Origin: Lentisphaeria bacterium
Lineage (GTDB): Bacteria; Verrucomicrobiota; Lentisphaeria; Victivallales; UBA1829
NCBI GenBank assembly: GCA_017629515.1
Contig: JAGBXB010000047.1
Coordinates: 1 to 38,184, forward strand
Direction of reading: 5' to 3'
Length of the DNA: 38,184 bases
The position numbers and the translations under genes were made by a program. Of the stretch, positions 1-8,751 are shown piece after piece (the first letter of the stretch is position 1; the number at the start of each line of letters is the position of its first letter). The notes under the pieces are model-generated. The model saw only the letters and a list, made by a program, of their open reading frames with translations, did not search any database and had not been told where the DNA came from.

Positions 1-429
1 AAGATACAGGAAATTTACAACCGTTTGACCAACGATCAGGCTTTTGCTGAAGAACTGAAAAAGTTCGTGGAAGCGAGAAATATCACTACTCCTGACGATG
101 AGGTCGAGGCGTTGCTGGAGTTTGCCAAAGTCCAAGGTTACGATGTCACTCTTGACGATCTGAAAGATTTTGCCGAAAAACAGTACCGGAGCTTAACCGA
201 GGAGGAACTTGAGTCGATCAATGCTGCCGGAGCTGGCGGAGCTTGTTTTTTAATCGGTGCAGGCTGGGGACGTGGCAAAGGCGCAGAAAACGGTCCCACA
301 ACCCATTGCTATGTTATCGGTGTCGGCGTAGGTGTAACCTGGCAAGAAGCCGAAGACACCAGTCGCTGCCTGGCTTTGTGGCGCAATGGAGTAATTGTGA
401 ATGTTTTTTCCGACAGCGAGAAGAAGTAA
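1..429 (+). CDS. Nif11-leader RiPP precursor peptide (5' end cut by window edge)
   Basis: The frame is open from base 1, so the true start may lie upstream; a TTG at 25 is the first possible start inside the window. The N-terminal part (about 70 residues counted from the TTG) is an acidic helical leader of the Nif11 type, with a Gly-Tyr-Asp-Val-Thr-Leu-Asp-Asp-Leu stretch typical of that family. It ends in SLTEEELESINAAGAGG, a double-glycine signal of the kind cut by C39 peptidases. The remaining 62 residues (bases 241-426) form the predicted core. They contain three Cys (74, 95, 115) spaced 21 and 20 apart. Two of them begin the near-repeats CFLIGAGWG and CYVIGVGVG. The core is long, glycine-rich and hydrophobic. 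The maturase follows five bases after the stop. The Nif11 assignment and precursor role are confident from leader and context; the chemistry of the product is unknown. Confidence 0.85.
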   Translation, partial: KIQEIYNRLTNDQAFAEELKKFVEARNITTPDDEVEALLEFAKVQGYDVTLDDLKDFAEKQYRSLTEEELESINAAGAGGACFLIGAGWGRGKGAENGPTTHCYVIGVGVGVTWQEAEDTSRCLALWRNGVIVNVFSDSEKK

Positions 430-434
430 CTATT

Positions 435-1841
435 GTGGATAAAACAGGTATGTCAGAAAAATATTTTCAACTTTCCAAAAATTTTGCTATGCGCGGTTGG
501 CGCGATTTGGAATACAATTTGCAGCATCAACCAAGCGGCAGAGTTTTCTATTTGCCGAAATCTGCCGCCGACGCTGTCTTTCTGTCTTTCAACGGAATTC
601 CGGTAAATTCTCCGGCAATGCTGCCGTTGCACCGTCAAGTTTTGACCGCTCTGGTTGAAAACGGCTTGGGTGTTTTTAGTGCGGAGTTTTCTGCTCCGGA
701 AGAGTTCCAGCGATACCGCAAAGCGGAGTGCAACTGTACGCAGTCCATCCACTGGTCGATCACCGGCAGATGCAACTTGCGATGCCGCCACTGCTATCTG
801 GATGCGCCGGACGCATTTTACGGCGAAATGAGCCTTGAACAATGTATAACGATCATGGATCAGATGGTCGAAGCGAATATCTGCTGCGTATCCATTACCG
901 GCGGCGAACCCCTGGTTCGTCCGGATTGGACGCAATTCATTACGGCATTGAAAGAACGCCATTTGCATATTGAAGCCATATACACCAATGGTTTGGCGGT
1001 GACGGAAAAGTGGATCGGACAATTTCAGGCATTGTATCCGGAAAAAATGCTTTTCTCCTTGAGTTTTGACGGGATCGGTTGTCATGATTGGCTGCGGGGC
1101 AGAGTGGGAATGGAAGCAAGAACCATTGAAGCGATAAAATTGCTGACTGCACACGGGTATCCCATCGAGATCGAAACACCGATTTTCAAAGATAATCTTG
1201 ACAAACTCCCTGCCACTTGCGAATTGCTGGCAGATCTGGGTATCCGCAACTGGAAACTATCCCCCATGATCGAAAGCAAAGCATGGGAAAAATACAGTGC
1301 GGAACACACGGCTTCAACCGATGAAATGATCCGGGCGGCAGTGGTTCTGCTGGAGAAATTTGAAGAGTTGAATAAACCATTTAATTTGCAGATCGCCCAT
1401 TATTATATTTATGAAAAGAACAGCAATAAAGCCTATGCGCCTGCTTTTTCCGGAGAAAACAGCGAAAAAGCTCTTAAAAGTCCGCTTTGCAGCTGTATGC
1501 GTCAGCATCCCTATCTGCTTCCGGATGGGACATTGATGCCCTGTATGCCCCTTGCCAACTGCGGACTTGACAATCAAATGCCGAATCTGTTGAAAACACC
1601 CCTTGTGGAGGTTTTGCGCCCGGGGTCTGCACTTTATGCGTTGTCGGACATGCGTTTGGGAGATTTTCTGGAAAATCACGCACAGGAGTGCAATCAATGT
1701 GAACACAAATACATCTGCAAAGGCGGCTGCCGGGCTTGCGCAAGACAATGTGGCGATCTTTACGGGCCTGATACCCAGATGTGCCGGTATTTCAAAGCCG
1801 GAGATTATCGTTTTTTTGAAAAGTTTTCACAACGGAGATGA
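435..1841 (+). CDS. Radical SAM/SPASM peptide maturase
   Basis: Predicted radical S-adenosylmethionine enzyme that modifies the adjacent precursor. The GTG at 435 was chosen because AGAAG-type Shine-Dalgarno bases at the precursor's end sit about 8 nt upstream; the ATG at 450 is the alternative. The frame is open further upstream but would run through the precursor gene. From the GTG, residues 1-100 are an N-terminal domain that could be a peptide-binding (RRE/PqqD-like) module. The CxxxCxxC cluster motif CNLRCRHC is at about 113-120, and GGEP follows near 157-160. A Cys-rich SPASM-type C-terminus starts near residue 352 and ends in CNQCEHKYIC and CKGGCRACARQC. Two auxiliary Fe-S clusters are therefore likely. 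Such enzymes make thioether, C-C or epimerised links in RiPPs; which one applies here cannot be read from sequence. The stop overlaps the next possible ATG. Confidence 0.88.
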   Translation: MDKTGMSEKYFQLSKNFAMRGWRDLEYNLQHQPSGRVFYLPKSAADAVFLSFNGIPVNSPAMLPLHRQVLTALVENGLGVFSAEFSAPEEFQRYRKAECNCTQSIHWSITGRCNLRCRHCYLDAPDAFYGEMSLEQCITIMDQMVEANICCVSITGGEPLVRPDWTQFITALKERHLHIEAIYTNGLAVTEKWIGQFQALYPEKMLFSLSFDGIGCHDWLRGRVGMEARTIEAIKLLTAHGYPIEIETPIFKDNLDKLPATCELLADLGIRNWKLSPMIESKAWEKYSAEHTASTDEMIRAAVVLLEKFEELNKPFNLQIAHYYIYEKNSNKAYAPAFSGENSEKALKSPLCSCMRQHPYLLPDGTLMPCMPLANCGLDNQMPNLLKTPLVEVLRPGSALYALSDMRLGDFLENHAQECNQCEHKYICKGGCRACARQCGDLYGPDTQMCRYFKAGDYRFFEKFSQRR

Positions 1842-1846
1842 ACAAG

Positions 1847-1981
1847 ATGAAAAATGTAAAGCAGTTTTATGCGTCAGACTTTAAGAGAACCGGTACGCCC
1901 TGCTGTATCATCGGCAGCGGGGTGGGGTTTGCCACGGAAGACGGGGCAACTCCCGGGAAAAAAGTTTTTTCAGGTATTGTT
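1847..1981 (+). other. In-frame core-peptide-like segment upstream of the secreted hydrolase
   Basis: A 45-codon stretch starts at ATG 1847, with GGAG (1834-1837) 9 nt upstream. It reads straight into the hydrolase frame with no stop. It contains CCIIGSGVG, the same Cys-x-x-Ile-Gly-x-Gly-x-Gly pattern as the two repeats in the precursor core (CFLIGAGWG, CYVIGVGVG), followed by an acidic Thr-Glu-Asp-Gly stretch like the one after the second repeat. There is no Nif11 leader. It could be a short second product, a precursor remnant that lost its stop, or a real N-terminal extension of the hydrolase. The hydrolase has its own start signal at 1982, so translation of this segment is plausible but unproven. 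Confidence 0.55.
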
Positions 1982-2953
1982 ATGAAAAAAATCCTTCTGC
2001 TACTGCTTTTTACCGCCTTGCTTCTGCCATTCAGTGCGGCAGCTCGGGAAAATTTGGATTACAGTAATCCTGCCAACTGGGTGATTTGCGAAGAAACGAT
2101 CCGGAAAAATTGTGAAGTAGATCTTTTTTATGTACTTCCGACGATCTATTCCGATAAAAACAATGCCTATATGCTCTGGCATGACAACAAAGCCATTCAG
2201 AAGAAAGCACAGATGATCGCAACACAAAATACCGGGATTTTTTCCCCGTACAGCCGGGTATTTGCCCCTTATTACCGGCAGGCGGAGTTCCGCAGAGTAT
2301 TGAAAGAAATCAATCTGCCGATTGAAAAACAAAAATTTATCCACCGCGGGATCAATGATGTTAAAGAAGCATTCCGGTATTATCTGAAACACTATAATAA
2401 AGGGCGGCCGTTTATTCTGCTGGGGTTCAGCCAGGGTTCAATGGTACTGCTTGAAATAATGAAAAGTGAATTTGCCGACCGCAAAATCAATGCAAAACTG
2501 GTGGCAGCATACCTTATCGGCTACCCCAATATGCCGAAAACTTTTCCCAACTGTCCCTATTTGCGTACAGCTCAAAAAGCCGATGATACGGGAGTGATCA
2601 TCACCTATAATTCTCAAGCCCCCGGCAAGGTGGTTTCCCATTTTACCGGCAGGAACAATGTATATTGTATAAATCCTGTCAACTGGCGTACCGACAGCAA
2701 AATCGCCGGGAGAAGTGAACATAAAGGCAGTCGTTTTTTTGATTTCAAAAGCGGTAAAGCCACAGACAAAAAAGAGTTTGTTTCTGCACAAATTGTTCCG
2801 TCAAGCGGCGCACTTGTTGTGATCCCTTCCGAACCGGGAAAATTTGACAGCAGAGCTCTGGGAAAGGGTGTTTATCACATGTTCGATCTGAACTTTTTTT
2901 ATTACGATCTGCGTGCTAATGGAAAACTCCGCATTGATGCGTATTGGAAATGA
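1982..2953 (+). CDS. Secreted DUF3089 alpha/beta-hydrolase
   Basis: The ATG at 1982 is preferred because it begins a clear signal peptide (Lys-Lys, a Leu-rich core, then PFSAAA at about residues 16-21) and has AGG (1972-1974) 7 nt upstream. The 323-residue product matches the DUF3089 family: VDLFYVLPTIY near the start of the mature protein, RVFAPYYRQAEFR, then GRPFILLGFSQGS, whose nucleophile-elbow serine is Ser150. It is expected to be an exported or periplasmic serine hydrolase (esterase, lipase or peptidase-like); the substrate is unknown. It lies between the maturase and the exporter genes and so may trim or hydrolyse the peptide or its target, which is inference. The frame is open a further 48 codons upstream and includes the core-like motif annotated separately. 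Confidence 0.8.
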   Translation: MKKILLLLLFTALLLPFSAAARENLDYSNPANWVICEETIRKNCEVDLFYVLPTIYSDKNNAYMLWHDNKAIQKKAQMIATQNTGIFSPYSRVFAPYYRQAEFRRVLKEINLPIEKQKFIHRGINDVKEAFRYYLKHYNKGRPFILLGFSQGSMVLLEIMKSEFADRKINAKLVAAYLIGYPNMPKTFPNCPYLRTAQKADDTGVIITYNSQAPGKVVSHFTGRNNVYCINPVNWRTDSKIAGRSEHKGSRFFDFKSGKATDKKEFVSAQIVPSSGALVVIPSEPGKFDSRALGKGVYHMFDLNFFYYDLRANGKLRIDAYWK

Positions 2954-3018
2954 GATCAGCAGGGAATTGAGCTGTGTGCTGTTTTCCTGATATCGCAATT
3001 ATTTTACTGTTCACTTCT

Positions 3019-3047
3019 TGAAAAAAGTATATTCAAAAGTATATTAT
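3019..3047 (+). promoter_or_regulatory. Candidate sigma70 promoter of the export operon, with tandem 11-bp repeats
   Basis: TTGAAA (3019-3024) and TATTAT (3042-3047) are separated by 17 nt in the 146-bp gap between the hydrolase stop and the HlyD start. The same stretch contains two copies of AAAAGTATATT (3023-3033 and 3035-3045) at a 12-bp period. This could be a regulator site or an accident of AT-rich promoter DNA. No other gene-like structure is seen in the gap. Confidence 0.5.
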
Positions 3048-3099
3048 AAGGAATATATTTCACGCACCATATCCGGTGTTTCGGCTTGGAGAGTATGCA

Positions 3100-4383
3100 A
3101 TGGCAAACAAGATAAATTTTTCAGAAAAAGCATTAAATAATCTGGGTAATACTATTGGAAACCAGACTCTGCGCAGTGCAAAAAATTTCTGGAATTATTT
3201 TTTGTTATCGGCGGTCACGATTCTTTTTGCAACGCTTCTGATTTGGGGTTTCTGCGGCAGGCTCAGTGAGAGTGTTTCGGGTTCCGGCGTAACGCTGCTC
3301 AATAACGGATATCATCCTGTAATAGCTCACGGGACAGGCACATTAAGTCATTTGAATATCAATGTCGGTACACTTGTCACCCCGGGACAATCAGTGGGTC
3401 AAATCCATAATCCTGAACTTTTTTTCAATATCACAAAATTAGGCAATGAATACAATGCTTTGATTTCAGAAATGGAAATTCTGCGGAACGGTATTGAAAA
3501 ACTTACTGCCCGCAAGAGTGCTTCTGAAAAGCAGCGGAAAGAGATTCTTGCACAATTGACCGAACTGCAGCAGAAAAACCGTCAGCGGGCAAAAGAAATC
3601 GTAGAAATCCACTCATCATTACGCAAGAGTGGAGCTGTTTCCAAAATCACATATTTTCAGGCACTCGACAATCAGACCCAATCCGAGATCAGTTTTGCCA
3701 ATACGCTTTTTGAATTGCTTGCAAATGACTTGACAAGTGAAGAAACATTGTGGCAGCATCAGCGTCAGCTTTTGGAAATGCAGCAGACATTGGCACAGAA
3801 GAAACGGGAACTTGATCTGGCGTTGCGTCTTTTTCAGGAAAGCAACTGGATCAGTGCAAATCATCAGGGGAAAGTAACGGAAATATTCAAAAGAGAGGGT
3901 TCTTTTGTTCAAAACGGGGAAACTATTGCCCTTTTGAGTTCCGACCCTGCTGACGGTATTTATATCGCAGCATTTATTCCGGCGCTTCAGAGCCGGGAGA
4001 TAAAATGCGGCATGAGTGTATTCTTTTCCCCGGCGATCGCACCGGCCAACCGTTATGGATACATCAAAGGCATTGTGCGGGAAGTAAATCTTATACCGGG
4101 CAATCCGGAAGCCATTCAAGCAGAATTGGCCAATGAATCACTGACGAGGCAGATCATTGGACAGGGTGCAGTGATCAGGATCGTTGTGGAATTACTGCCG
4201 GATTCCGGAACATACTCCGGTTTTGCCTGGACGACCAAACGCGGCTATCCCGGAAAGATCCCCAATGGTGTAGTTGGAGAAGTCATCATCAACACTGGCA
4301 AAAGATCCCCTGCTTCTTATATTCTGCCGGCTTTGAAAGAGTTCTTTGACAACAAATATACAGGATCATTGGAGCAAAAGTGA
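3100..4383 (+). CDS. HlyD-family adaptor of the NHLM-type peptide exporter
   Basis: Periplasmic adaptor (membrane fusion) protein that couples the ABC transporters to an outer-membrane channel. The ATG at 3100 has GGAG about 7 nt upstream (3089-3092); an in-frame GTG lies at 3076. The 427 residues show one transmembrane segment near 30-55 and a lipoyl-like half (VIAHGTGTLSHLNINVGTLV) near 75-95. A long coiled coil covers about 115-250, and the second lipoyl half (QGKVTEIFKREGSFVQNGE) and a beta domain follow. Its position directly before two ABC transporters is the gene order of NHLM systems, which export peptides with Nif11 or nitrile-hydratase-like leaders. The stop overlaps the next start (GTGA), so translation is probably coupled. 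No outer-membrane TolC-type gene is in the window. Confidence 0.85.
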   Translation: MANKINFSEKALNNLGNTIGNQTLRSAKNFWNYFLLSAVTILFATLLIWGFCGRLSESVSGSGVTLLNNGYHPVIAHGTGTLSHLNINVGTLVTPGQSVGQIHNPELFFNITKLGNEYNALISEMEILRNGIEKLTARKSASEKQRKEILAQLTELQQKNRQRAKEIVEIHSSLRKSGAVSKITYFQALDNQTQSEISFANTLFELLANDLTSEETLWQHQRQLLEMQQTLAQKKRELDLALRLFQESNWISANHQGKVTEIFKREGSFVQNGETIALLSSDPADGIYIAAFIPALQSREIKCGMSVFFSPAIAPANRYGYIKGIVREVNLIPGNPEAIQAELANESLTRQIIGQGAVIRIVVELLPDSGTYSGFAWTTKRGYPGKIPNGVVGEVIINTGKRSPASYILPALKEFFDNKYTGSLEQK

Positions 4384-6554
4384 AAAACTTGTTTTCAAAC
4401 AGGAAAAAGACTCCGACAGTTCTGCAAATGGAAGTTACCGAATGCGGAGCGGCATCTCTTGGAATGATCCTGGCTTACTATGGAAAATATATCCCGCTGG
4501 AACAACTGCGCAGTGATTGCGGAGTATCGCGCAACGGCAGTAAAGCCAGTTTCATTATCAAAGCTGCCAAATCTTACGGTTTGGATGCAAAAGGATTCCG
4601 TGTTCTTACCGATCAGCTGGATTCCTTTGATACTCCTATGATCTTATTTTGGAACTTCAATCACTTCCTTGTGTACGAAGGACATTCCCGCAATAAAAAA
4701 TACTATTATCTCAACGATCCCGCTGTCGGCCCTTTGACTGTTGACCGCGAAACTTTTGAGAAATCTTATACAGGGGTGGCTCTGACTTTTTCTCCGGGAG
4801 AAAATTTCAGGCAAAGCGGCAGCAAGTTCAGCATTTGGAAGACACTTCGTCCGATGCTTGCCGGTATGAAAAGCACTATGGGTATCATTATCTGGGGCGG
4901 TTTGCTGTTGGTTTTACCGGGGGTTTTGATTCCCGGGATGATGCAATTTTTCGTTGACCGGATCCTGCCCGGAAAAAGCGGGCTGCTGGTTCCTCTTCTG
5001 GTTTTGCTTATTATAACGATGCTGTTGCAGGCTCTTTTGAGCTGTATCGTTTCCTACGCATTGAATCGCGGCAAACTGCAGTTGGCAGTCAATAAAACAT
5101 TGGGAATGTTGAACTATTTGTTTACCCTTCCGTCGGAATTTTTCTCCCAGCGATCCAGTGGAGATCTTCAAAACCGTGTATTGCTCAACAGTACAGTTGT
5201 CAATTCCGTATTCGGCACGGTCGCCGACAATGTGGTCAAACTTTTTACAGCCCTCTTTTTTCTCTTTCTGATGTTCCAGTACAGTTGGCTTCTCTCATGT
5301 TTTTCCATCGGTTTCCTGCTGTTGGATCTCCTGTTTCTGCATATAGCTGCCAAAAGAAAACAGATCCACTATTTAAGTTTGCACATGCTGAATACGAAAA
5401 TGCTATCTTCTGTCATAAACGGTATCTGCATGATTGAAAATATCCGTGCGTCCGGCAGGGAAAAGGCGGTATTTCAGCAATGGGCAGGGCTTTTAGCGGA
5501 AGTTTCACGGAAAAATCTGGAAGTTCAAACAGGAGCAGCCTATTTCAATATTCCTCCGGCATTTTTCAATCTCCTTGGCAATGTTCTGACGCTTTGTGTC
5601 GGAGCAAAACTGGTGATGGATGGCGATCTCACATTGGGCGGATTGTTTGCTTTCCAGACTCTGACCGCAAGTTTTTCCACGCCGGTAACAGCGCTTTTAC
5701 AGCAGAATGCAGAACTGCAAAGTCTGCGGGCAGATGTTGAGAGGATTCAGGATATTTACAAATATGAACCGGAAAAACATTTTGCAGAAATTTCAGACGG
5801 CTCCGACAAAATGTGCGATCAACTGGATTTTGAGATGCGGAACATTTCTTTCGGTTACAGCAAGTTTGAGGAACCGCTGATCAAAGATTTTTCCCTGAAA
5901 ATACATCCCGGAAAGCGTGTAGCACTTGTAGGACATTCCGGTTCAGGTAAAAGCACTATCGCAAAACTTGCCAATGGTACTTTAAATCCGTGGAGCGGAG
6001 AAATCCTGCTGAATGGAAAACCAGTGAGCAGTTATACAAAAGAAGAATATTACAGTTTGATCGGCACAGTAGATCAGAATATCATGCTGTTTTCCGGCAC
6101 AGTCGGGGAAAATCTTACATTGTTTGCGCCCCTTTATAATGCAGGGGTACTGCAGAAAGCAGTCCGGGATGCTGCCATTGAGGAAGAACTTACAGCAAGG
6201 GGCGATATGCTGCAGCAACTCGTAGATGAAAATGGAAGAAACTTTTCCGGCGGACAGTGTCAAAGGCTGGAAATTGCCCGTACATTGGCACAGCAGACTC
6301 CCATGTTGATCCTGGATGAAGCTACCAGTGCATTAGATCCTGTGACCGAACTGCAAATCGATTCTGCAATACGCAAACGTCACGTCAGCTGTCTGATCGT
6401 CGCCCATCGTTTAAGCACAGTTCGCGATTGCGATGAAATCATTATGCTGGAAAATGGTACCGTACTTGAACGGGGAACCCATCAGGAACTTATGCAGCTC
6501 AATGGTGCATACGCCGGAATGATGAATTTGGAACAAGGTAGTGTATCATGCTGA
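4380..6554 (+). CDS. C39 peptidase/permease/ATPase ABC exporter (NHLM ABC1 type)
   Basis: Inner-membrane transporter that cuts leader peptides after a double-glycine site and exports the core. The GTG start overlaps the HlyD stop, with GGAG 5 nt upstream. The 724-residue protein has an N-terminal C39 peptidase domain with a complete apparent triad: Cys22 in VTECGAASLGM, His95 in NHFLVYEG and Asp113 in NDPAVGP. Then come about six membrane helices (roughly residues 160-440) and an ATPase domain with Walker A GHSGSGKST, signature FSGGQCQR and Walker B MLILDEATSALD followed by the AHRLST switch. The intact peptidase fits the AGAGG site in the precursor at the left edge and perhaps the AAAG ending of the 62-residue peptide. 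It overlaps the next gene by 7 bp. Confidence 0.93.
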   Translation: MKNLFSNRKKTPTVLQMEVTECGAASLGMILAYYGKYIPLEQLRSDCGVSRNGSKASFIIKAAKSYGLDAKGFRVLTDQLDSFDTPMILFWNFNHFLVYEGHSRNKKYYYLNDPAVGPLTVDRETFEKSYTGVALTFSPGENFRQSGSKFSIWKTLRPMLAGMKSTMGIIIWGGLLLVLPGVLIPGMMQFFVDRILPGKSGLLVPLLVLLIITMLLQALLSCIVSYALNRGKLQLAVNKTLGMLNYLFTLPSEFFSQRSSGDLQNRVLLNSTVVNSVFGTVADNVVKLFTALFFLFLMFQYSWLLSCFSIGFLLLDLLFLHIAAKRKQIHYLSLHMLNTKMLSSVINGICMIENIRASGREKAVFQQWAGLLAEVSRKNLEVQTGAAYFNIPPAFFNLLGNVLTLCVGAKLVMDGDLTLGGLFAFQTLTASFSTPVTALLQQNAELQSLRADVERIQDIYKYEPEKHFAEISDGSDKMCDQLDFEMRNISFGYSKFEEPLIKDFSLKIHPGKRVALVGHSGSGKSTIAKLANGTLNPWSGEILLNGKPVSSYTKEEYYSLIGTVDQNIMLFSGTVGENLTLFAPLYNAGVLQKAVRDAAIEEELTARGDMLQQLVDENGRNFSGGQCQRLEIARTLAQQTPMLILDEATSALDPVTELQIDSAIRKRHVSCLIVAHRLSTVRDCDEIIMLENGTVLERGTHQELMQLNGAYAGMMNLEQGSVSC

Positions 6555-8746
6555 ATAAAAAAGACTTGTTGAATAAAAACCGTATCCTGACACAGGAAGC
6601 CCTGCGGGGAAAAATTGACCGTCTCGGCAGCTGCGCAGGTCTTTCCGTTGAAAATAATGAGGAAGATAAAGAAATCTGCACAAATCCCCTGTACGGGGCT
6701 TTGCAGATCATCGCAACTGAATATAATTTGCAATTGAAAAACATGGATTCTCTTTTCAGTGTCCATGGTGATCTTTCCTGGAATGAACAGTTGAAACTTG
6801 TGATCGAAAAAAACTCCTGGCGTATGCGGTCTGTTTTCCTTTCAGAGCAATTTTATTGTGAACAATCCCGTCCGCTCCTGGGATACGCAAATAACGTTCC
6901 GGTGGTACTTTATCTCAATGGGGAAAACAGTTATTTTGTTTCTGCAGAAAAACCGGGCAAAAAACAGCCGCTCAACGGAAAGAACGCCGGTATTTTCAGC
7001 AGGGAGGCATATTGTTTTTATGAACCGCTCCCCCGGGAATCCGGCAATATCCGTCTGATGCTGAAATTTATTTTCCGTTCAGCCAGACCAGTTATGACAG
7101 GAGTGATGCTGATAAGTCTCGCAAGTGCGCTGCTTGGATTGATGATCCCCATTACCACACAATATATTACCGGCAAACTCATTCCATCGGGTCTTAACGA
7201 TGAGTTGATGCAGATCTCTTTGCTGCTGCTTGCATTAACAGTTGTGGAAATGCTGCTGAAAATTGTTCCTCAATTGCTGATGCTGTTCTTTTCCTCCCGG
7301 CAATATGAACGATTTCAGGCGGCAGTTTACGATCACATCCTCCGGATCCCGCTCAAAATTTTCCGGCAGTACGATGCCGGTGAAATGACCTCAAGGATCC
7401 TGGCAGCCAGTCAGATCCAAAACACGGTTTTTTCCGTTGTCAACGGGCAGTTGATCGGCTCGCTTTTTACGGCAGTAAGTCTGGGTATGATGTTTTATTA
7501 CAGTACGAGTTTGGCATGGTGGGGCGTTATTATGGTTGCCGTTTACGGCGCTGTGTTTTTCCTGCTTGCCCGGCGCAATCTTGTACCATTGGCGCGTGCG
7601 GCGGAAGCACGGGGCAGGATAAGCGGTTTTCTCCAGCAATTTTTCAGCGGTATGAACAAGGTCCGCTCTGCCGGTGCAGAACAACAACTTGTCAATCGTT
7701 TCATGAACGATTTTTCCCAAATGGAAACGGCTCATCATAAAGCATATTCCAATGAAATACAGCAGCAGGTTTTCAGCAGTTGTTTTTCCATGCTTATTTC
7801 CGTTATATTCTATGCTCTTGCCGGAGGATTTCCGGATGCCAATCTGCCGCTGCCCGTCTTCCTTGCATTTATGGCTTCTTTCCACAGTTTCAAAGGAGGG
7901 TTGCTTGATTTCAGTGCATCAGTTTGGACTCTGCTTGCGGTAAAGACGGAAGTAAACCGTATCATGCCGATCCTTCAGGAAAAACAGGAAGATACCGGAG
8001 AAAGAAATGATGCAGGAGTTTTAACTGGAAAAGTGGAAGTATCCCATTTGAAATTCCGCTACTCGCCTGATACTCCTCTGGTGCTTGATGATGTTTCCCT
8101 GAAAGCCGATCCGGGGGAATTTATTGCCATTGCCGGCTCTTCCGGGGCGGGAAAAAGTTCATTGATCCGTCTTCTTCTGGGATTTGAAACACCCAACAGC
8201 GGAGCGATCTATTATTCTGATCAGGATTTTGCCAACCTTGAACGGAATAGCGTACGCCGTCAGATGGGGGTGATCATGCAGAACAGCCGTATTGTTCCGG
8301 GTTCCATATTGGAAAATATCATACAGGGAACCGACGCAACCATTGAAGAAGCCTGGAATGCTCTGGAAATGGCAGAATTTGCCGATGAAGTCAGAAAAAT
8401 GCCCATGAATATACATACCATCGTTACTCCATCGACCATCTCCGGCGGCCAGCAGCAGCGGATCCTGATAGCCCGGGCTCTGGTTGGAAATCCCAAAGTA
8501 ATATTGATGGATGAATCCACAAGTGCGCTGGATAATATTTCACAGGAAAAAATCATCGAAAAGCTGCGGCAGCTTGCAGTTACCCGGATCGTGATCGCTC
8601 ACAGATTGAGTACAATTGTTGATGCCGATCGCATCTATGTATTGGATAAAGGCAAAGTTGTTCAGTGCGGAACTTATGAAACATTATCTGCCGGAAAAGG
8701 TGTTTTCAGGGAATTGATCGAACGGCAGAAAACCGGAAAGGATTGA
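6548..8746 (+). CDS. Second ABC exporter permease/ATPase (NHLM ABC2 type)
   Basis: A 732-residue partner of the peptidase-containing transporter. The start overlaps its stop by 7 bp. An N-terminal region of about 160 residues lacks a catalytic Cys-His pair; it ends in RPLLGYANNVPVVLYLNGE, reminiscent of a degenerate C39-like domain, as is usual for the second NHLM transporter. A six-helix permease follows (about 175-460). The ATPase domain has Walker A GSSGAGKSS, signature ISGGQQQR and Walker B VILMDESTSALD. It probably forms a heterodimer with the upstream ABC protein or a parallel export unit. The assignment to the NHLM ABC2 type rests on gene order, length and the inactive N-terminal domain. 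Confidence 0.9.
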   Translation: MLNKKDLLNKNRILTQEALRGKIDRLGSCAGLSVENNEEDKEICTNPLYGALQIIATEYNLQLKNMDSLFSVHGDLSWNEQLKLVIEKNSWRMRSVFLSEQFYCEQSRPLLGYANNVPVVLYLNGENSYFVSAEKPGKKQPLNGKNAGIFSREAYCFYEPLPRESGNIRLMLKFIFRSARPVMTGVMLISLASALLGLMIPITTQYITGKLIPSGLNDELMQISLLLLALTVVEMLLKIVPQLLMLFFSSRQYERFQAAVYDHILRIPLKIFRQYDAGEMTSRILAASQIQNTVFSVVNGQLIGSLFTAVSLGMMFYYSTSLAWWGVIMVAVYGAVFFLLARRNLVPLARAAEARGRISGFLQQFFSGMNKVRSAGAEQQLVNRFMNDFSQMETAHHKAYSNEIQQQVFSSCFSMLISVIFYALAGGFPDANLPLPVFLAFMASFHSFKGGLLDFSASVWTLLAVKTEVNRIMPILQEKQEDTGERNDAGVLTGKVEVSHLKFRYSPDTPLVLDDVSLKADPGEFIAIAGSSGAGKSSLIRLLLGFETPNSGAIYYSDQDFANLERNSVRRQMGVIMQNSRIVPGSILENIIQGTDATIEEAWNALEMAEFADEVRKMPMNIHTIVTPSTISGGQQQRILIARALVGNPKVILMDESTSALDNISQEKIIEKLRQLAVTRIVIAHRLSTIVDADRIYVLDKGKVVQCGTYETLSAGKGVFRELIERQKTGKD

Positions 8747-8751
8747 CCATT

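Noticed and set aside
243..434. N-terminal extension of the radical SAM frame through the precursor gene
   Set aside because: It overlaps the precursor core in another frame and reads as Arg/Cys-rich shadow; starts at 435 or 450 fit better.
1838..1846. ATG 1838 as start of the core-like segment
   Set aside because: The GGAG site directly touches this ATG; ATG 1847 has proper 9-nt spacing.
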